From assembly GCA_008711295.1 (NCBI GenBank), contig VUYV01000047.1, positions 530,212 to 594,211 on the forward strand: a stretch of DNA of 64,000 nucleotides, written 5' to 3'. The position numbers and the translations under genes are program-made. Below are positions 49,901-62,500 of the stretch, piece after piece (the stretch's first letter is position 1; each line of letters opens with the position of its first letter). Below the pieces are notes generated by a model. It did not search any database. It was not told the DNA's origin and saw nothing but the letters and a program-made list of their open reading frames with translations. The DNA is from Anarhynchus alexandrinus. Its lineage: Eukaryota; Chordata; Aves; Charadriiformes; Charadriidae.

Positions 49901-52900
49901 CAGATACCATCCAGAGTTACCTCCCACACAGGCTGCAACAGTTTTAAAAAGCAGGACAGATTTCAGGCTTAAATCATTTGCATGTCTTCTATAATGAGAA
50001 GCTGATGCCAATATGCAGAGGGACTTGGATCTAGGGATCTCCTGGCCTCCCAGTTTATAGGGTCTCATTGCAAACCAGCTCGACCCGAGAATTTTAAGCT
50101 CAAAGTTTTGGTGAGTGAAAGTACCCGTACTAGGGGTGAAAACTTTTGTATGGTATTCATGACTGCAAAGATTAAACAGCTCAAAAGAAGCTTTCATGAG
50201 CTTAATCAGTAGGTTAATAATGTTTCCCGACATAACTGTTCTGTGTAAGTACATTATTCCCATAATGCATCTACCAATTAAAGGATATTCAGAAATTAGT
50301 TTGTTTTATAGCAGAAGCAAACTAATTATGTTTCTTAATGTAGTTTGGAAAAGAGATTACTTTGAAAAAAAATCAAACAATAAGTTTGTTCTGTTCTCCT
50401 TTTCTGTCCTCCCCTGACCTCACAAAAAACTTGCCAAGAGTCCTGAAACGCTGAGCACAGAACCAAACCAAAAATAAACTGTTGTAGGCTTAAGTACCAC
50501 GGTCCTAGTTTCTAGCATCATCTTCTAATAGTTAGGGGTCACTTCTGAGATTAACTCTTTATAGTAGCTTGGAAGTTGAAAATTATAACCCTGACTTTCA
50601 AAGAAAGTGTGTAACACACCTCAAAATAGCCTGGAAATAAGGGCAAAACCTAGATGCAGCAGCACAGCTAGCCAGACCGCCCCAGCCGGCTGAGCCCCAG
50701 CACCTCTGGTTGGACTCGTGAGCATGCCACAGCATCCACTCAGCTCTCCGGTACAGATTTCTCCCTGAAAGGTGGCATAGGCTTAAAACATCGATGTATC
50801 TTATATCTCCCAACACAGCTCTCTAGGTTTCATGCTCGGTTGACTCTCAAACCAAGAAATACATTTAGCCACAAGAGCCCTAATTCTGAGATTGCTGAGC
50901 AGGAGGACAGCCCCAGCACAGCCCCAGGCAGAGTACTCACAGGAGCACATCTAGCCCACAGCCTTTTCCACACGCTCTCAGTGCCAGGGGCATCGTAGCT
51001 CTGCCACCCACAGATGACTTCTTTTCTAGGGAATCTGTTGCCTCTCAGCAGCCCGACACCAGGCGTGTGTCCAGCGTGGCTGGAGAGCACAGGATCTGCC
51101 TGGGCACAACAGACCTGACAGCACATACAAGACAAATACCATGTTCAATGAGATAACGAGAGGATTAATTAAAAAAGACTGACTGTCCCTCTGTTGTAAA
51201 GACAACTAAAAATAATACCGTTCCCATGGGGGTTTTTGTGTAAACAGGTCATAGCAGGCGTTTGTCATGGAGCTGCCCCACAGTGTACCTGTTGCCAAAG
51301 CAGAAGACAGAAGTCCAGGGGTTAGAAAACAACCCGTGACAGTCAGTGCACGCAGCGAGCAGAGGTCACAGGGCTCCAACATTATTTACCGGCAGCTTTC
51401 CCAAGGAAAAAGCAACCAGAGCTTCGAAAGGCTCTCCTTCACAAGGCGCTGGTGGCTGTGCCAAGCAGAAAAAATCACACCTCTTTTTTTTATGCTCAGG
51501 AGCACACCCGTCTAAACCATTCTCCGTGAAGGCATCAACATTCCCACAGAAGTTAAACAAAGCTTTCCTACCACTATGCAATTCCTTTTTAGATACCTCC
51601 ATTAACTAATGTTCACAAACAGCATAACTCAAGCTTACTTCAAGCCATGAACTAACCAAGAATGTTTAGTATAATATTTTTCATACTGTAAATGTTAAAA
51701 AAACATAATCTCAATGCATAGTAAAGCAGAGGAAATATTGCTCCCTGCTGTTCTCTGGAGCCTCGTGGGGGTTTACGTGAGTTAAATCTTGATATTTTCC
51801 ATAACAGAACATGGGCTTTTATTACAAAAGGGATGGCCTGACTGCAGCGATTCCCTCCCCGCCGAGGGGGACCCCAGGAGGGAAGCACTGACCAGGAGAG
51901 TGAGCACACATCCTCTGAACAAAGGCATTTCAGTCCACGGAGAAGGGCAGGAAGGGTGTGGATCAGCATGAAAGGGAATTATTACTTTAACCAATCTTTT
52001 TCTAATCACATGAAAATGAGCACACATGACCCAAAAACTGCAGGCAGAATTAATCATCTCCCAAACGTGTTTCACATGCGAGTATAACTGAGCCTCCGAG
52101 TCTCAGTAGTTCAGATACACCCACCAGAAAACTGGGGTTTATTTCTGTTAAGAATTGAGCGTTTAACCCCAGGAGACCAAACATTAAAAGACGGTGCTTT
52201 ACGAAGCCATGATTTCAGTAATTGCCCAACTCCAGCTCTGCTGTAAACCAGGACATTCTGGGACATGTTGTTCTCTGAAACCTTGCCTGGCAGGCTTACA
52301 AATTTCATTAATGGTTATTTAACTCTCAACCATTCTTTTTTCATCATTTACTCCCCAGGCTCTATTGTCTTAAAATGAAGGGGCACTCTGATGCAGGAGT
52401 TCCCTAGGCCCGAGCTCCCAGGATTTAAACAAATGGAAGTGAGCAATGTCAAAGGCATTAGTGGATGAACTGCGATAAAGAGTAACAGAGGGAGCACAGC
52501 CCACAGCTGGTGCTGCGGGGCAAAAAGCAGACCTTCCTCAGGTCACAGGTCTCTATTCCCCTNCCTGCGGGGCAAAAAGCAGATGGTGAAGGGAACTTCC
52601 TCAGGTCACAGGTCTCTATTCCCCTGACAAAGCAGGGCCTGGAGCAAGCCCTGCAGAAAGATCAACGCTGTGTGGTCTCTGGTACAGTGACTGAGCACAG
52701 GGCAGCGACAAAAGATAACTGTTAAACCCTTGAAATACATGACCCTGGTCCATGATGTCCAAAGTTACAGGATCTTTATTTTTATAAGATTTCTGCTCAC
52801 CGTAACAAGTGTGTGGATGTTATGGTTTAGCCAAGGAGCAAAACTACTCAGAGAGAAAGAAAAGCACTGGCTGCAACCGCTGATTAGAAGTTAGGGCTGA

Positions 52901-55900
52901 GTCAGCTGAGAGCTAACCATCTATTGTATGGGAAAGTGATAAAATCAAAGCAACATCAAGAGCTACCAAATGAAGGAATACTTGCAATGACACAGTTAAA
53001 GTCCGGGGAGGACTGTTGCACTGTAAAGATTTGCTGAAAATAAGCACTTGCTGGGGTGGGAATTCAGACTGCTCAGCATCTATGGAAACTGAGCTCTAAA
53101 TATATTGTCTTTCAGCACAGGGATTCAAACGTATCTGACTGTACAAAAGGAAAAGCAGTCCTTGAAATTCTGTTTCAAGAACGGTGTCCTAAGGACAAGC
53201 TCAACTCATTCTTCTACCAATATCTGTATCAGACCAATTTCCAACGAGAAAAGAGGCCAGTGCGATAACAGGAACATCACAAGCACGCAAGGCAGGGCTG
53301 TGCAATTACCGGCACTGTTATCGTAGTGTTGATCTGGGCAGAGGCGCGCAGGCAATCAAAATCAAGTGATACGCGCTGCACTGCATCACAGTCCAGGGAG
53401 GAGGCTGCCGACGAGATGCATTCTGTTCACGCGGTGAACAATTATCGTAACACATTTTCCCGGCTGTTTGGCAAGTTAATGGGAGACAATTACGCAGGCA
53501 GCTGAACAGGGTACTGTGCACAAGCCATCGCCAAGTTGGGCAGATTTCTCAACTAACTAACCCAGCAAGGAGTCTGTTCCCAGAAACAACACAGAAACCC
53601 TCGGTCTCCAGCAAGAAACAACTTTGCAGAAGATAGAAGAATAGGAATTTCATATCTGTAAAAAAACACCGGCCTCTTCTTTCGCCACGCAGTATCCTCT
53701 GGCGATGCTACTGTGGGAGAGGAGATTACAAACAAGCAGACAGCAGCGTGCCTGAGAGGCACAGGATAAAATTCCTGCTCGCCTAGGCCACTGGAAGCTC
53801 CCTGAAGTGATTAAACAGGGCGCTGCTGCTGTGTGTGTTCCTAAAACCCTCTTCTATGACTGATGTAATTCCTTGCAGATGTCAACGCAAGAACCGTAGC
53901 TCTGATTTACAGAAAGAGATTCAAAGCAGAAAAACACCAGAGATGACTGCAGACAAATTGAAGATATCAACATAAGTAGAAGAGAAGCTACCATGAGCAA
54001 ATAGTTAATGGACAGAAGACAGCGTATAATAGTACCTCTAATTAAATATTAATTTTTCTCACTTCACTCTGAGTGAATGCAGCTATCAGCACTGGCACAG
54101 GCACTTTGGGGAAATAGCACAGTTAAAAAAAAGCAAACAGAACAAATTACTTCAGACTATTTCAGCTGCTTCAATTTGCAGTCCCGGTATCCAAAAGGAC
54201 CCCAGAAGAAATCAATCTTTTTTAGCCTGCTACATGAATGAATGGCTGGGAGGCCTATGACTAATGCCAAATCTCCTCCTCCTACTACTCCACCCAAAAC
54301 ATATATATAATAAATGCAGCACATTCAAAGATTTTTTAACTCACAAAAATGTAATATTGACCAAAATCCCACTACTGCATGCCCTTTTAACAACTTTCAA
54401 TCAAAAGATGTTCCCCTAATCATAATAACGAATGCACAGACCAAACACTTTCAGTCATTAGAGTGAAATCAAGGCACGCAGAAATACGCATCAGTCACAG
54501 TACAAAAGAGATACTGCAGCAGAATTTCCTGTTCCCAAACTGAATTGTCAGCTATATCGCCACACAGAGTCACAGAAAGCTGTTGTTCTCCCTTAAAACC
54601 TGCATTTAGGCCTGCAGGCCATAAAACAACAAGCAAGCACGCGGACACACACCACAGTGCATGAAGAAAGAGATGGATATTCAGACTATCTGAAAAAGTG
54701 GATAAAATGCCTGTAGTTCCTACCCCATGCCTTCTGTGCCTACACAGAAAATGGGCAGTAGTCTGCACGATGGCTTATTTGCTGTCACATCGGCACCCAG
54801 CACTTGATCACACCAATTAACAGTAGTGTCGAATGCTTTGCGGCCCCACTCGCACAGACTTGCAGGCTCCTGATCGAATTAAAGGAAATGCACTGCAAAC
54901 AGTTCAGTGCAGGTGGTTCTCAATAAATTAATCGCCTTCGATACTTACCTGAAATGATCAGCTCCTCCTTCAAAGGAGTTGCTGTCACAGAAAAGGTATG
55001 CAGCCTGCTAAATGGGAAATAAAACGTGAAGATTCAGCTGCACAAGTATTAATTGGATAAATATCTTTCAGAATCCTGCAGTATTTTCTAACTGTAGGGA
55101 TGGAGCAATTGAGATACTCCAAGCCACTATCCCAGTGGATATACTTTAAACCTGCCAGTTTCCCGGACTTGCACTCTCACGGTACATGACCCAACCTGCA
55201 AAGGATTTTATTATTCTAAAATAAAGACAAACTCCACATCACGTGGCTGAAAGGTTACACAAGAATTGTGCAGCCTCAATCCCTGCTCATGATAAGTTGT
55301 TTGAAACTCTGAGCTTACAGAATAACATAGTTCTCCACAAAACTTGTGTGAGTGCTTTTTTACAGCAAGAGTGCCACAAGTTGAGCATTCCTTTTCGGGG
55401 ACACTGCCAGTTCTCAGCAGGCATGCCAACCTCCTGCCGCCACAGGGAGCATCACTGCCTAATCATAGAATCATAGAATGGTTTAGGTTGGAAAGGACCT
55501 TGAAGATCATCGAGTTCCAACCCCCCTGCCATAGGCAGGGACACCTCCCACTAGACCAGGTTGCCCAAGGCCACGTCCAGCCTGGCCTTGAACACCTCCA
55601 GGGATGGGGACTCAACAACCTCTCTGGGCAACCTGTGCCAGTGCCTCACCACCCTCAAAGTGAAAAACTTCTTCCTAATGTTCAATCTAAACCTGCCCTC
55701 TTCCAGTTTGAAGCCATTCCCCCTCGTCCTATCACTCCATGCCCCAGTAGAAAGTCCTTCCCCAGCTCTCCTGTAGGCCCCTTTAGGGACTGAAAGGCCG
55801 CAATAAGATCTCCCCGGAGCCTTCTCTTCTCCAGGCTGAACAGCCCCAACTCCTTCAGCCTCTCCTCATAGGAGAGGTGCTCCAGCCCTCGGATCATCCT

Positions 55901-58221
55901 CGTGGCCCTCCTCTGGACACGCTCCAGCAGGTCCATGTCCTTCTTATGTTGGGGACTCCAGAGCTGAATCACCCATAAAACGATAAAACATCTCAACTAG
56001 AATCATATTCAGACTGGTAAGAAAAGAAGATGAAGAACTAGCCCAGCAAAATGGCAATTGACGGCAGTTCACAGCTGCTGTTTGCTGAACTAATGGCTGT
56101 TCCTGCAGCTGTAAATGGGAGTTCTGTCCTGAAATACAGACACGGGTACATGCCACTCACACATCTGAGTTTCATGACACTGTATGCATGTGTGTGCACA
56201 TCTGGTGTATTATAAACATCTCCTTTCTTCATATGAATATGGTGCATGGGCAATTTACATGGCTTTAAAAGCTAACTCTAAGGTCATAGGGCAGGTTCTG
56301 TTCTCACTCATCATCAGAATTTCCCTTAGATAAAAATCAGCATTGGAGACAAAAGTAATTTCAATTTCAAGGATGAAGATGTCAGCTCTGTGACGTGACC
56401 TTCGTGCTGCTCGTACAAGACTAGCGCTAATTAGGTCATTCCACTGACATCCGGTAACGGCTCACTGAGGAAAGCAGTTTCCGTCACTTCTTCTGAACTC
56501 AAACCGATAACCTAACACCTCCCTGAGACACCATTCGTCCATTTGTAAACTAATCCAAACAGCAGAAGTCACACACCGCTGCAAAGCGGCGGCACTCTGG
56601 GGAGCGTGACGCCCCAACCCTGCCATTTTGAAGCCGTTACCTGCAGAGTGGAGGCATCGAGGCCGAAGCAGAACTTCTCCCAGGGCCCGGTGCAGCCAGG
56701 GGCCTTGGCCAGCCCGACGGCAGCGTTGTGGGCAGACACGCTAATGCTGATCTCGGGGGATGCCAGCTTGTTGGCAGGAGGAAACTGTAAGAAGAGGGCA
56801 TAGGTGCCAGTGTCACTGGAGAAGCGGAGGCTGTAGTGGTTCGTGCCCACAGCCCCGCTGAGGCTCTGGGGCCGGATGGCGGGCACATGCAGTAGCAGGG
56901 TGAGGGAGGCCTCATCCTGCCGGCACTGGAAGGGAGGGCACAGGGCGGCCACGGGGCTGCCGGAGCTCCGGGGAACAGCCATCCCGCCGGGGCTGCCCTC
57001 TGCCGCCCGTGGGGGGGGACACGGAGGGGCGGCCCCGTCGAGGCCGCTGGGCGCGGAGGGCTCGGGGCTGGAGCTCGAGCTCGGAGCTGGGGAAGCGGCA
57101 GCGCCGCCGCCACCGCCCGCCTCAGCCGCCGGCGGCTCGTCCAGCCCCTCCGAGCCGGGCTCGGCCTCCTCCAGCCGCTCCCCGCCGGGGCCCGGCGGTT
57201 CCTGCGGGCCGGGCGGCGGCACCACGGGCAGCGTGACCGAGAGCTGCCGCTGGGCCTTGTTGAAGGCGGCCCGCCCGGCGTTCTCGTCCACGTCGTAGGG
57301 GAGGCGGAGGCGCAGGCGGTAGGCGGGACGCTGCGAGTCGAGGCGCAGCTCTCGGCCGCGGATCTCCAGCGCGGCCTGGGCGGCGGAGCTCAGCAGCGGC
57401 AGATCCACCGTCACCACCAGCTCCCGCGGCACCGGGCTGGGCGCCGAGTCGCGACAGCACCGATAATCCTGCAGGTCGACGTAGGAGCGGTGGCGGATGC
57501 TCCAGCGCGGCGTGGTGGGACCGGCGGGCCGGGCCGCCGGGGGGGCGGCGGGCGGCGGCGCGGAGGCGGGCGGGAAGGGGGAAGGCGGTAGCGGGGAGTC
57601 GCCGTCGTCGGGCGGCGGCGGGGCGCCGCCGGGCAGCGGGGTGCGGATAACGGGGACCTGCGGGACGCCCTTGTACTTGGTGCCGCGGAGGACGGTGGCG
57701 TTGGAGCGGTCGAGCTGAACGGCGCAATGGCGCTCCACCGCCTCCAGCGCCGTGTCGCTGAGCAGGCGGCGGAAGCGGGGGCTGCGGGCGGCCAGGCGGA
57801 GCGCCGCCGGGTGGAAAACCACATCGTAGACCAAGCGGCGGCGGCCGCCGCGGTCCAGCTCTTCGCGGCCCGGCGCCAGGCTGTAAGGGAGGGCCCAGCG
57901 GTGGCCGCCGGGCTCGGGGCGGGCCTGCGGCGCCCCGACCTGCGGGTTGCTGCAGACGTTGAGGTAGCAGCGGCGGGAGCCGGCCTGGCTGGTGCGCAGT
58001 ACGTAGCCCGCCTCCGGGTGGACGAAGCGCACCTCCACGCCGCGTTCCCGCTCCAGGGCCGCCACCTCCTCCTCGTATAACTTTCGCTGCTCGGGGTCGG
58101 CCAGCTCCGCTGCGTATTCGGCGAACAGCGCCCGGAACTGCTCGTCGCGGAAGGCCCGTTGGAGCCGCTCCGCCTCCTCGGCGCTGAGCTCCAGCTCCTC
58201 CAGCCGCCCCAAGCCCGCCAT
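43401..58221 (-). CDS. DNAAF2: DNAAF2 (kintoun), dynein arm assembly factor
   Basis: DNAAF2 is a PIH-domain co-chaperone that works with HSP90/HSP70 in the cytoplasm to preassemble outer and inner dynein arms before transport into motile cilia. Loss in humans causes primary ciliary dyskinesia. Coding exons on the minus strand are 58,221-56,641 (527 codons, phase 0), 46,300-46,154 (49 codons, phase 0) and 43,967-43,401 (188 codons plus stop), giving 764 residues against 837 in human with the same three-exon plan. The PIH1 domain covers about residues 35-190 ([53 protein letters not shown]). A CS-like beta domain follows at about 275-400 ([32 protein letters not shown]). A proline/alanine-rich linker and a second beta region ([27 protein letters not shown]) follow. 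The C-terminus [15 protein letters not shown]...[10 protein letters not shown] is the family signature. [13 protein letters not shown] was chosen over upstream in-frame Met codons because it aligns with the human start. Intron 1 is 10.3 kb. Confidence 0.96.
43968..46153 (-). other. DNAAF2 intron 2
   Basis: A 2.2-kb intron. No repeat family or nested gene is recognised. Confidence 0.8.
46154..46300 (-). CDS. DNAAF2: DNAAF2 coding exon 2
   Basis: Codes for 49 residues beginning [15 protein letters not shown] and including [19 protein letters not shown]. These align directly with the human ERLFVNEENVNEFLE and PPLIEVLQVTDNKIQI. It is too short and too split to stand out as a reading frame. Borders are ctttag|gaa and aag|gta. 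Confidence 0.95.
52515..52626. repeat. Tandem duplicate split by a single N
   Basis: The segment starting ctgcggggcaaaaagcag and ending cacaggtctctattcccct is present on both sides of the N at 52,563. The copies differ by about 12 bases inserted in the second one (tggtgaaggga region). This is what overlapping contig ends joined across a nominal gap look like. Confidence 0.9.
55461..55975 (-). repeat. CR1 LINE 3' fragment
   Basis: Antisense CR1 with an intact 3' end at the left (aatcatagaatcatagaatg), the full 3' UTR and the last piece of ORF2 (minus-strand words [20 protein letters not shown] and [18 protein letters not shown]). It has well-kept CR1 words and a well-preserved tail, so it is younger than most copies here. 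It lies in DNAAF2 intron 1, in the same orientation as the gene. Confidence 0.95.
56641..58221 (-). CDS. DNAAF2: DNAAF2 coding exon 1
   Basis: Carries the PIH1 domain, the CS-like domain, the Pro/Ala/Gly-rich linker and the second beta region, ending [11 protein letters not shown] at ctgcag|gtaac. Extremely GC-rich. Open frames on the other five frames over this interval are compositional shadows. Confidence 0.97.
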
Positions 58222-58247
58222 GGCTCCGGCCCGGTCCGGCCGCTCTC

Positions 58248-58383
58248 GTTGCTGTGGAGACGCCAAGCAAGATGGCGGCTCTAGCTCGGCCGTGCTCGTT
58301 GCTATGGTGATCATAAACAAGATGGCGGCGCCGGACCCCTCTTCCGGCGGGTTGCTATGGAGACGCTAAACAAGATGGCGGCC
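58248..58383 (-). promoter_or_regulatory. DNAAF2 promoter with triple X-box/YY1-like module
   Basis: Three near-copies of a 33-bp module lie just upstream of the DNAAF2 start codon, at 58,248-58,280, 58,298-58,330 and 58,351-58,383. Each reads gttgct(g/a)tgg(a/t)ga, a short spacer, then caagatggcggc. The first half matches the RFX X-box half-site (GTTGCYATGG) used by ciliary genes. The second matches a YY1 site. A CTTCCGG ETS-type word sits at 58,341-58,347. The orientation relative to the transcription start is inferred. Confidence 0.75.
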
Positions 58384-59386
58384 CTCCCCCTGTGGTCTCC
58401 CTCAGAGTCGATTTTTCTCCACTTCTCAGCCCGCCGTCCCGGCCTCGCTAAGCTTTCCCCTCCTTTCGCTTCAACGGCTTCGTGCGGGCTCTCAGCTCTT
58501 GCCCCTGGCTGTCCACCATCTCCCCCTCATCCCTCTGCAAGGCTCGTGCTCCCCCCCTGTCCCACATCTCTGAGCTGGCACTGCCTTCCCCTCCTGGCTG
58601 AGGGGCAGAGAAGCACGTTCAGCAGTCTCTCCTGCGCTTTGGGTTTAGACCCTCGGCAGCTCAACTCCCACCTCTCGTAGCCGGCTTCCATCCACACCCC
58701 GACAGCCTCGCTGCCCTCCTGCGCCCGAGCCACGCTCACGTCCGCACCAGCGCAGTGGGCAGGCGTTTGTGAAACACAAGAGCTGGCGCTGGGGGGTCCC
58801 CATCTGTTCTACACCTGATTTGGGCACTTTGGGGTCTGCTCCCCTGGTCTCGATGCCTGCACTGGAGCAGGTTTTTGCTTCATGTCATCGAAAAAAGGAC
58901 CAGGGTTCCTGTGCCGACAGGTCGCTCTCCGCCATACGCCAAGTTTGCGCTGCCAGGCCCTGACTCTTTCCCACCTTCCTGATTGCTCCTTCAGCAAGAT
59001 TTCCTCCTCCCGGCCTTCCGCAGACATTTCAAATGACCGTGTCCTTGTTCTTCTCGCCCTGCCTGCGCGACGCTATCCACAAACAGATGATTTACTGCCA
59101 TCGGTAAAATCACACCCCGCAAATCTTCTCTGGACCTTTCCTGCCCAAAGAAAAACCGTAGCCCACATTTCCAGTATCTCCTGTAGATAACCAGTTATCC
59201 GCTCAGCTCAGCACGGTGAAAGACGAGGTTCTCCCCAGCTTTAACTTCTTTCTTTAAAAGATATTTCCTGTTTGATATAAATGCATCTGGTTCCTCCCAT
59301 TCCCTTCTTTTATTATGCTTTGCCAATTAATCTTCACTGTGACTACACTTTATCTAAACTAACACCAGTATCTTTTCCTGGAAGAG
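58384..59386. other. Spacer between the DNAAF2 promoter and the POLE2 3' end
   Basis: About 1 kb separates the DNAAF2 promoter from the POLE2 3' end; the two genes are tandem on the minus strand. C/T-rich plus-strand text gives shadow open frames, including one beginning at 58,357, but none resembles a known protein. Confidence 0.55.
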
Positions 59387-59392
59387 TTTATT
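59387..59392 (-). promoter_or_regulatory. POLE2 poly(A) signal candidate
   Basis: AATAAA on the minus strand about 140 bases past the POLE2 stop codon. It is one of several A-rich candidates in this stretch. Confidence 0.5.
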
Positions 59393-59530
59393 TGCGTACA
59401 AAATACACCATTTTTGGCTTTGACATTTATTATAAACAGTCTGTAATACGTCATAAAATCAATCCTTCTAAAACAAGTGCTACAGTTGTCTTCACAAAGG
59501 CTCGCTCCCTTTTTGCAGCCTTGCAGAAAC

Positions 59531-59549
59531 TCAGAGACCCTGAAGCTTG
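59531..59549 (-). CDS. POLE2: POLE2 last coding exon
   Basis: A 19-base coding piece after ggtattttcag. It completes a split Ser codon and adds KLQGL and TGA. Human ends SKLQGF. Confidence 0.92.
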
Positions 59550-62500
59550 CTGAAAATACCAAAGAAAAACAATAATTAGGGTTTTTTTAAGAGACAGTTC
59601 ACAATGCTGTTCTATTTCTTGATTTCTGAAAGACCTGATAATGCTTTAAACTATTTAAAGACCTAAAGCATCTCACAGTGTGGTATTTTCTATATTCAAG
59701 TGAAGGTTACAATGGGTCAGTCAGTTCCCTCGGGAGCGTAGGGGGTGTCATACACCTCCCCTCCCTCCCCCGTTTGAGGAAAACACAGCTTCTGCAACAG
59801 GGCAGGAAACTGAATAGGACAAGATAAGATTGCGCTTTTCCCATTATACCCTCGTCGTTTCCAACAGGCAAATTCTCATCACAGTTGTAAGCTCTTTGGT
59901 ATTTTTTTAATACTTTTTGGTGTTGCAGTTGGCCTTTTTTCCAGTCACTGGAAGACCACAGTTGGAATGAGTAAGCACAGATTTAAAATACATGAAAGCA
60001 AAGCATGGAAGTGGCTTCTGGGTTTGATGATGATCGCAAAATGAATTGTTTCTAAGCGTAATTAACCTGTGTAACAAGCATCATCTCCAGAAATGAATCT
60101 CTTTCCCAGTTGGGTCTCAGTTATTGAAAATCATATAGTACAGTCTATCTTTCCTTTTACTTTTGGGTCATGCTTCTCGTCCTTGTTATTTGTCTAATTT
60201 CTAAATTTATTATTTTAGTTCTAGGCATTTGGATTTCTTACACTGCGTAAGTATGAAGTGTAAGTCTACACTAACTGCTAGAACATTGACATTGACTCTG
60301 TTCATATAATCAATTTTCTGTGGTCCTCCTGATAACTAGAAAGTCAGCAAGTAAGAAAATACTTCATTTTAAATGAGAAACTGAATATATTTACCTGTCT
60401 TCAACTGTTTTGTTGGAGGGGTAGAATACCTTGAATGAAAATCCACTTCTTGGAAATGAACCCTGTAAAGAAAAATGTATATACCACAATTGCGTAAGTA
60501 AAATACTGTACAGATCGTAAGAGACACACTTGAATGTGATTGTACCCCCTTCTTATTTTGGTAAAGCATAAGGAAGTCTTACAGGATTTATGCAAAGACA
60601 GTCGGTGTTGGTGACAGTGAATGGGTCGTATTTATCTGCAATGACGAGCACATCTGGCAGAGGATACACTCTCAGGGAGTAGTCATAGGCCCAGTACACG
60701 GGGCTGACGTACAGCGGAAGCGGCGTCAGATGTCCTTGTGATAATATAGTCTTTACAAACTGCAAGATATGGACAAACAGTCAGTTTGAACCATTTTCTA
60801 CAAGTCAAACTCATTCCTGCAGATGCTAATGCCATTAATAAAGAAGCTTTGAACCTGGAAATGTTTTTTTGTGTATCTCACTCCCTCCGATTACTAACAA
60901 TTTCTAGAGTAAAGCAGCAACTCCTCTACAACAGTCAGCTGCTGTTTTGTTTGTCGTGTTGTGGGGGGTTTTTTTAATATACAAAGTCCTTTCTAAAGCA
61001 TATCAGCCAATGTTTGAACATGTCAAAACTATTCCATCGATAAGACTCTCCAACGGAGAGAATCTGCTGACCTGTTCCTCCAACCCAGGAAGTACCAACA
61101 CTGCCATAACTCTCATTTTGTGGCATTTTTTTTCCTCGTGGCTTTCCTCGCAGTACCGGTTAACCACACGACCCCCACTTAAACACAGTCTTTTCCCTGA
61201 ACTGAGGAAATCATTTGATTCCTAAATTATTTCGATTCCTTTGGCTGTTCTGGGAGTTGCCCTGCTCCAGACACCAGCTGCTCCCTGAAATTCCCTTTTT
61301 CATCTGGCAGATTCCAGCCAGGATATTTTGATCCCTGAAACTCTCTCCTCAAGCCCCTTGAAAGCTTTTATTATCTCTTATCAATGACGTAGCTGCCACT
61401 AGGCTCCATTTTCCCCAAGGGGCCAAAATCCCTACAGCGACTTGGTGGAAGGGTCTGCTGTTGAAAGAAAATTATGTACCAAGTGTAGGCCCAGTTATTG
61501 CACTAATACCGTACGAGGCCTAAAGTCACTATTAATTCAATCTAACGTTAGTAACAAAATTTCCCTCTCTCACTCATCTTTTTACACTGATGGCTGAATT
61601 AAAACACTAACGACAGGCAGGAAAGGCAGAGAGAAACTGAAGTATGCCAAAGCAACCCAATACTCTTATCTGCAGAAAGTGCTGCAATACATAATTCTAC
61701 GTTTTCTTCGTGATTCCGTCCCTTCCAAGCATGAGAAAGCCCCGTCCAAGTACAGGGAAGTGATGGCTTGCAGCGTACACATACGTGTGTGCAAACATGC
61801 ACACCAAAACCAAGGTGCATCAGTGTCCACAGTGGGTTCCCTGTGTTCACAAAGAAAGTGAGCACTGTCGTGATGGAGCGAAAGAAGATCCCGCGTCAAA
61901 CAAACCAAAAAAAAACCCCTACAAAATAAATAGAAACAGACTCCATCCATCACTGCAATGAGCCAGGGCTGCCTGGATCATTCTCATTCAATTATATCAG
62001 TACGTCACATCAACTCCTGCTGTGCATTCATTAACCGGAATGATAACTCGGAGCACTGTGGCGATGTAGCAAAAGCAGGATTAAGACTTCAACTGAGAAG
62101 GCAGAAAACGCAGATGACCTTTTGGAAAAGTGACATGCTGCTTTACCGCAAATGTCATGGTTAATTGATCAAATCTTTAAAAAAAAGGTAATTCGTATTA
62201 AACTTTGCCTTCAGGAATTAATGTTTCTTGGTACGGCATTCATCACTGGTGCACGTACACCAAGAGTCGAGTGCTACAAAGTTCTATGTTCAAGGGCACC
62301 TGCAGTGGGACAATCAGAATGACTCAATGCCATCAATCAGTATCATGGTTTCAATTATTTCACTGTCAAGATGGAAATTAAAGTAATAATACTAAACATA
62401 TAGATCCTCTTGCAACAAGTCATGAGAATGAAGATCGGAGCATCCTGAACACAGACCTGCTGATAAAAAAAAAGCCAAGGAGATCTCAGCAAGAAGTGCT

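Larger units (their letters stand above)
46301..56640 (-). other. DNAAF2 intron 1
   Basis: A 10.3-kb intron, unusually long beside the other introns here. It holds one CR1 fragment (55,461-55,975), a duplicated segment split by an N (52,515-52,626) and one exon-like minus-strand segment with strong splice signals (54,949-55,004). No nested gene is recognised. Confidence 0.8.

Noticed and set aside
57122..58270. A 382-codon open frame in a second minus-strand frame of DNAAF2 exon 1
   Set aside because: Arg/Gly/Ala/Pro-rich frame-shifted shadow of DNAAF2 exon 1. It has no recognisable domain.
58357..58680. Plus-strand open frame of 107 codons starting in the DNAAF2 promoter
   Set aside because: Its start lies in the X-box/YY1 module, its composition is generic and it matches no family. 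An upstream antisense transcript is possible, but a protein is not supported.
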